DNA from: Thermacetogenium sp. UBA4966
Lineage (GTDB): Bacteria > Bacillota > DSM-12270 > Thermacetogeniales > Thermacetogeniaceae
Direction: 5' to 3'
Length of the DNA stretch: 14,782 nt
Assembly: GCA_002397275.1 (NCBI GenBank)
Contig: DHAA01000110.1
Coordinates: forward strand, 1-14,782
The position numbers were made by a program, and so were the translations under genes. Of this stretch, positions 12,615 to 14,782 are shown piece by piece. Positions within the stretch are counted from its first letter, which is position 1. Every line of letters begins with the position of its first letter. The notes under the pieces are model-generated. The model saw only the letters and a list, made by a program, of their open reading frames with translations, had not been told where the DNA came from and ran no database searches.

Positions 12615-13385
12615 TTAAGGAAGATCATCAAAAAAATCCTTTAAGGTCTCCATAGCTCTGTAGTTGGTTAAATCTACTTGAATCGGCGTGACCGATACCT
12701 TGTTGTCCCGGATAGACGCTACGTCGGTATCATCTGCCGATGATTCGTCAACATGATCGACCACTTCTCCGCCCAACCAATAGTAGGCTTTACCTCTGGG
12801 ATCCACCCGGGCATCAAAAGAATTAATATATTTGCGGCTACCCAACCTGGTGATTTCCACCCCTTGAATCTGATCAGGCGCCACAGAGGGGACGTTGATA
12901 TTGAGCAGAGTGTCTTTACAGATCCCCCCCGTTCGAAGAACTTTTAGCGCCAGCTTCTTGGTGAAAGAGGCCGCATACCTGTAATCCGGGTTCATGTATT
13001 CCGTTACTGAAACAGCCATAGCGGGAAACCCGAGGATAATCCCTTCCAGCGCTCCGGAAACAGTCCCTGAGTAAAAGATATCGACTCCCAGGTTCGATCC
13101 GCGATTAATGCCTGCGACAATCAGATCCGGCTTCTCATCCAACAGACAGTTAACAGCCAATTTTACACAATCTGCGGGAGTGCCGTTAACTACCCAGGCC
13201 TTGCCGTCAAAAAGAGATGTTTTTTCGGCGCGTAAGGGTATGTCCATCGTAATGCCATGTCCGGTAGCGCTTCGCTCCCTGTCCGGAGCGACGATCATAA
13301 CCTCCGCTATTTCCTTAAGCTGAGACCAGAGAACAGCAAGCCCTTTAGCTTGTATGCTGTCGTCATTAGTTAAAAGTATTCTCAT
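12615..13385 (-). CDS. surE: 5'/3'-nucleotidase SurE
   Basis: A 256-residue SurE of normal length. Metal and active-site motifs are visible: TNDDS (Asp8, Asp9), APDRERSATG (Ser39), VNGTPADCVKLA (67-77) and AGINRGSNLG (Asn94), followed by YSGTVSGALEG. SurE removes phosphate from nucleoside 5'- and 3'-monophosphates and related compounds in the cytoplasm, and is linked to stationary-phase survival and nucleotide salvage. The ATG follows GGTGGGG. No terminator is visible between this gene and the AAA ATPase 104 bp downstream, so it may be the first gene of that transcript. Confidence 0.96.
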   Translation of the reverse strand: MRILLTNDDSIQAKGLAVLWSQLKEIAEVMIVAPDRERSATGHGITMDIPLRAEKTSLFDGKAWVVNGTPADCVKLAVNCLLDEKPDLIVAGINRGSNLGVDIFYSGTVSGALEGIILGFPAMAVSVTEYMNPDYRYAASFTKKLALKVLRTGGICKDTLLNINVPSVAPDQIQGVEITRLGSRKYINSFDARVDPRGKAYYWLGGEVVDHVDESSADDTDVASIRDNKVSVTPIQVDLTNYRAMETLKDFFDDLP

Positions 13386-13483
13386 TTACCCCACCCAACT
13401 GAAATATAAATCAGAATCAATCCTGGAACAAACAATAGCTTCTTATATACTAACAGATAATTAAACTCTCAGATAGTTTATAC

Positions 13484-13506
13484 GAAAAGCGCCCCTTTGG
13501 GGCGCT
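13484..13506 (-). terminator. Terminator of folE
   Basis: AGCGCCCC (13488-13495) and GGGGCGCT (13499-13506) form a perfect 8-bp GC-rich stem with a 3-base loop; read on the minus strand it runs into TTTTC. It separates folE from surE, so surE needs its own promoter within 13386-13483, where I could not identify a convincing one. Confidence 0.88.
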
Positions 13507-13537
13507 CTCCATCAGCCCGTCATTAAACCGGACGCCG

Positions 13538-14095
13538 CTATTCTTTTATTAAGGCAATGGCTTCTGCCCGGGTAGCTTCGCTTGTTTTAAAAGCACCCCG
13601 TACAGCGGAGGTCATCGTCTTTGCGCCCGCTTTTTTAATGCCCCTCATCGTCATGCACATATGCTCCGCTTCGATAACGACGATTACGCCTAAAGGATTG
13701 AGAGCCTCCATAATCGTGTCGGCCACTTGTGAGGTCAATCTCTCCTGCAGCTGCGGCCTTTTTGATAGAATCTCCACTACACGTGCCAGTTTGCTGAGAC
13801 CCGTCAGCTTCCCCTGGCGCGGTATGTAGGCCACATGCGCCTTTCCGTAAAAAGGCAACAGGTGGTGTTCACAAACAGAATATATTGGTATATCTTTAAC
13901 TAAGATCATTTCACTATGGTTCTCGGAAAAACAGACGTTCAATTCCTTCTTAGGGTCAGAATGCAGCCCGCAGAAAATCTCTTCACACATACGCGCCACC
14001 CTGTCCGGCGTCCCCCTTATACCTTCTCGATTAGGATCCTCACCAATACCCTCAATAACCAAGCGTACCCCCTGTAAAATCTTCTCCCGGTCCAT
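13538..14095 (-). CDS. folE: GTP cyclohydrolase I (type IA)
   Basis: A 185-residue enzyme that converts GTP to 7,8-dihydroneopterin triphosphate, the entry step to tetrahydrofolate and also to queuosine-type deazapurines. Zinc ligands are Cys75 and His78 (SVCEHHLLPF) and Cys147 (EAEHMCMTMRG). Other family blocks are REGIRGTPDRVARM, KLTGLSKLARVVE and RPQLQERLTSQVA. The frame is open to an ATG at 14149, but the ATG at 14095 gives the usual family length and lies 11 bases after a G-rich ribosome site (GGGGGGA). The extra N-terminal stretch (MYCLVYIQDIFNG) is not family-like. No folate genes are adjacent. Confidence 0.96.
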   Translation of the reverse strand: MDREKILQGVRLVIEGIGEDPNREGIRGTPDRVARMCEEIFCGLHSDPKKELNVCFSENHSEMILVKDIPIYSVCEHHLLPFYGKAHVAYIPRQGKLTGLSKLARVVEILSKRPQLQERLTSQVADTIMEALNPLGVIVVIEAEHMCMTMRGIKKAGAKTMTSAVRGAFKTSEATRAEAIALIKE

Positions 14096-14119
14096 TTTTT
14101 TATCTATCCCCCCATTGAA

Positions 14120-14221
14120 TATATCCTGGATATACACCAGGCAATACATGTTGGAACGGGCATACGACCCATATGCGCCTTATTATTATTCGGCATAAGA
14201 AGAGTATATCCTGCAATATAC
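14120..14221. promoter_or_regulatory. Two similar palindromes upstream of folE
   Basis: TATATCC-T-GGATATA (14120-14134) and GTATAT-CCTGCA-ATATAC (14204-14221) both contain TATATCCTG followed by ATATAC, 84 bp apart. The first also extends into a CCTGG/CCAGG hairpin (14125-14141) just upstream of the folE ribosome site. They may be operator sites or leader structure; no known riboswitch class was recognised. Confidence 0.35.
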
Positions 14222-14270
14222 GCTCATGATTTTACCCTAACCGTAAGGTCAAAAGAAGTTCGTTTAATCT

Positions 14271-14782
14271 TTAGTTAAGTCCAAGCGATCTGTTGAAGCA
14301 GTACAAGGCGTCCTCTTCTTCCCCTCTATTGAAGTGAAAAACCGCCTTCCCTCTCCAGGCGGCGCTGTTTGAATAATCTCTGACAATCGCCTCCTGAAAA
14401 CAATCAGCAGCCTGATCAGAGGCGCCCATCTCCAATAAAAGCATTCCTTTGTTGCATAAATAGGCCGCGTTGTCAGGCTGAAGCTCAAGAGCTTTTTCAC
14501 AGCACTTGACAGCTTGCTCATGCTCGTTGCGCATCGCCAGATAAACAGCGGCATTGTTCAGAAGAAGATGATCCATAGGGGCTAACTGTAAACTCTTATC
14601 AAAATAGTACATCGCATCCTGACAGTTGCCTGATTTTAGGAAGGCCGCGGCAATATTGCCCAACAATCCGGCATCTTCATTGGCGCTCAGCTTTATCGCT
14701 TTCAGATAAGCTGAACAGGCATCCCCATAACGACCCATACATACAAAGCAGTACCCTATGTTGTTCCAGATAACAGCCGACT
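14271..14782 (-). CDS. Tetratricopeptide-repeat protein, 5' part beyond the window
   Basis: The last 169 or so codons of a TPR protein. The frame continues without a stop to the right edge (the upstream residues SAVIWNNIGYCFVC fit a TPR helix), so the Met at 14738 is internal. About five tandem 34-residue repeats are visible, e.g. WNNIGYCFVCMGRYGDACSA and NNAAVYLAMRNEHEQAVKCC, with the usual G/A-Y-A and P positions. Such repeats mediate protein-protein contacts. The partner and any N-terminal domain cannot be seen. The gene ends 175 bp before folE. Confidence 0.88.
   Translation of the reverse strand, partial: SAVIWNNIGYCFVCMGRYGDACSAYLKAIKLSANEDAGLLGNIAAAFLKSGNCQDAMYYFDKSLQLAPMDHLLLNNAAVYLAMRNEHEQAVKCCEKALELQPDNAAYLCNKGMLLLEMGASDQAADCFQEAIVRDYSNSAAWRGKAVFHFNRGEEEDALYCFNRSLGLN

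Noticed and set aside
14096..14149. Longer FolE starting at the ATG at 14149
   Set aside because: The extra 18 residues are not family-like and overlap the palindromic element and ribosome site region.
14096..14270. Tetrahydrofolate or preQ1 riboswitch before folE
   Set aside because: None of the conserved core sequences of these riboswitches could be found; only short inverted repeats are present.

Overview
The window looks like chromosomal DNA of an anaerobic, endospore-forming member of the Bacillota, probably a clostridial or Peptococcaceae-type organism. The reasons are an alpha/beta-type small acid-soluble spore protein, a short anaerobe-type hybrid-cluster protein, an NADH-dehydrogenase-like electron-transfer module rich in iron-sulfur clusters, strong GGAGG ribosome binding sites, and frequent TTG/GTG starts. 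The taxonomy is inference; no rRNA or other marker is present. No mobile element, CRISPR array, tRNA or rRNA was seen.

Layout from left to right. (1) 1-340 is an AT-rich gap. (2) 341-3246, minus strand, is a sulfur/redox locus: a three-cysteine ArsR-type repressor followed by an 834-residue fusion of CoA-disulfide-reductase-like flavoprotein, rhodanese, TusA and DsrE-like domains. (3) 3477-4013, plus strand, is a small YfcE/MJ0936-like metallophosphoesterase, preceded by an ArsR-like palindrome. (4) 4120-5920, minus strand, is an Fe-S Rrf2 regulator followed by a class III hybrid-cluster protein. A 20-bp element matching at 16 of 20 positions lies upstream of both genes, which suggests one nitrosative/redox-stress regulon. 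(5) 6035-8077, minus strand, is an EF-G-like GTPase with its own promoter and terminator. (6) 8268-8459, plus strand, is the spore protein with a strong terminator. (7) 8503-12510, minus strand, is a tightly packed set: a CoxD/MoxR-type AAA ATPase, then NuoE-, NuoF- and HoxU/NuoG-N-terminus-like subunits with coding overlaps. This is a complete NADH-oxidising diaphorase module, but no hydrogenase or formate dehydrogenase catalytic subunit lies in the window. (8) 12615-14782, minus strand, holds SurE nucleotidase, GTP cyclohydrolase I (folE) with a terminator, and the 3' part of a TPR gene that runs off the right edge.

Common themes are thiol/persulfide chemistry (region 2), NO or hydroxylamine detoxification under an Fe-S sensor (region 4) and NADH-linked electron transfer (region 7). 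The observations most worth following are the four-domain sulfur-relay fusion, the shared Rrf2/hcp operator, the partnerless diaphorase with an adjacent CoxD-like ATPase, an Asp replacing a cluster Cys in the HoxU-like subunit, and a possible AUC start codon for the AAA gene.
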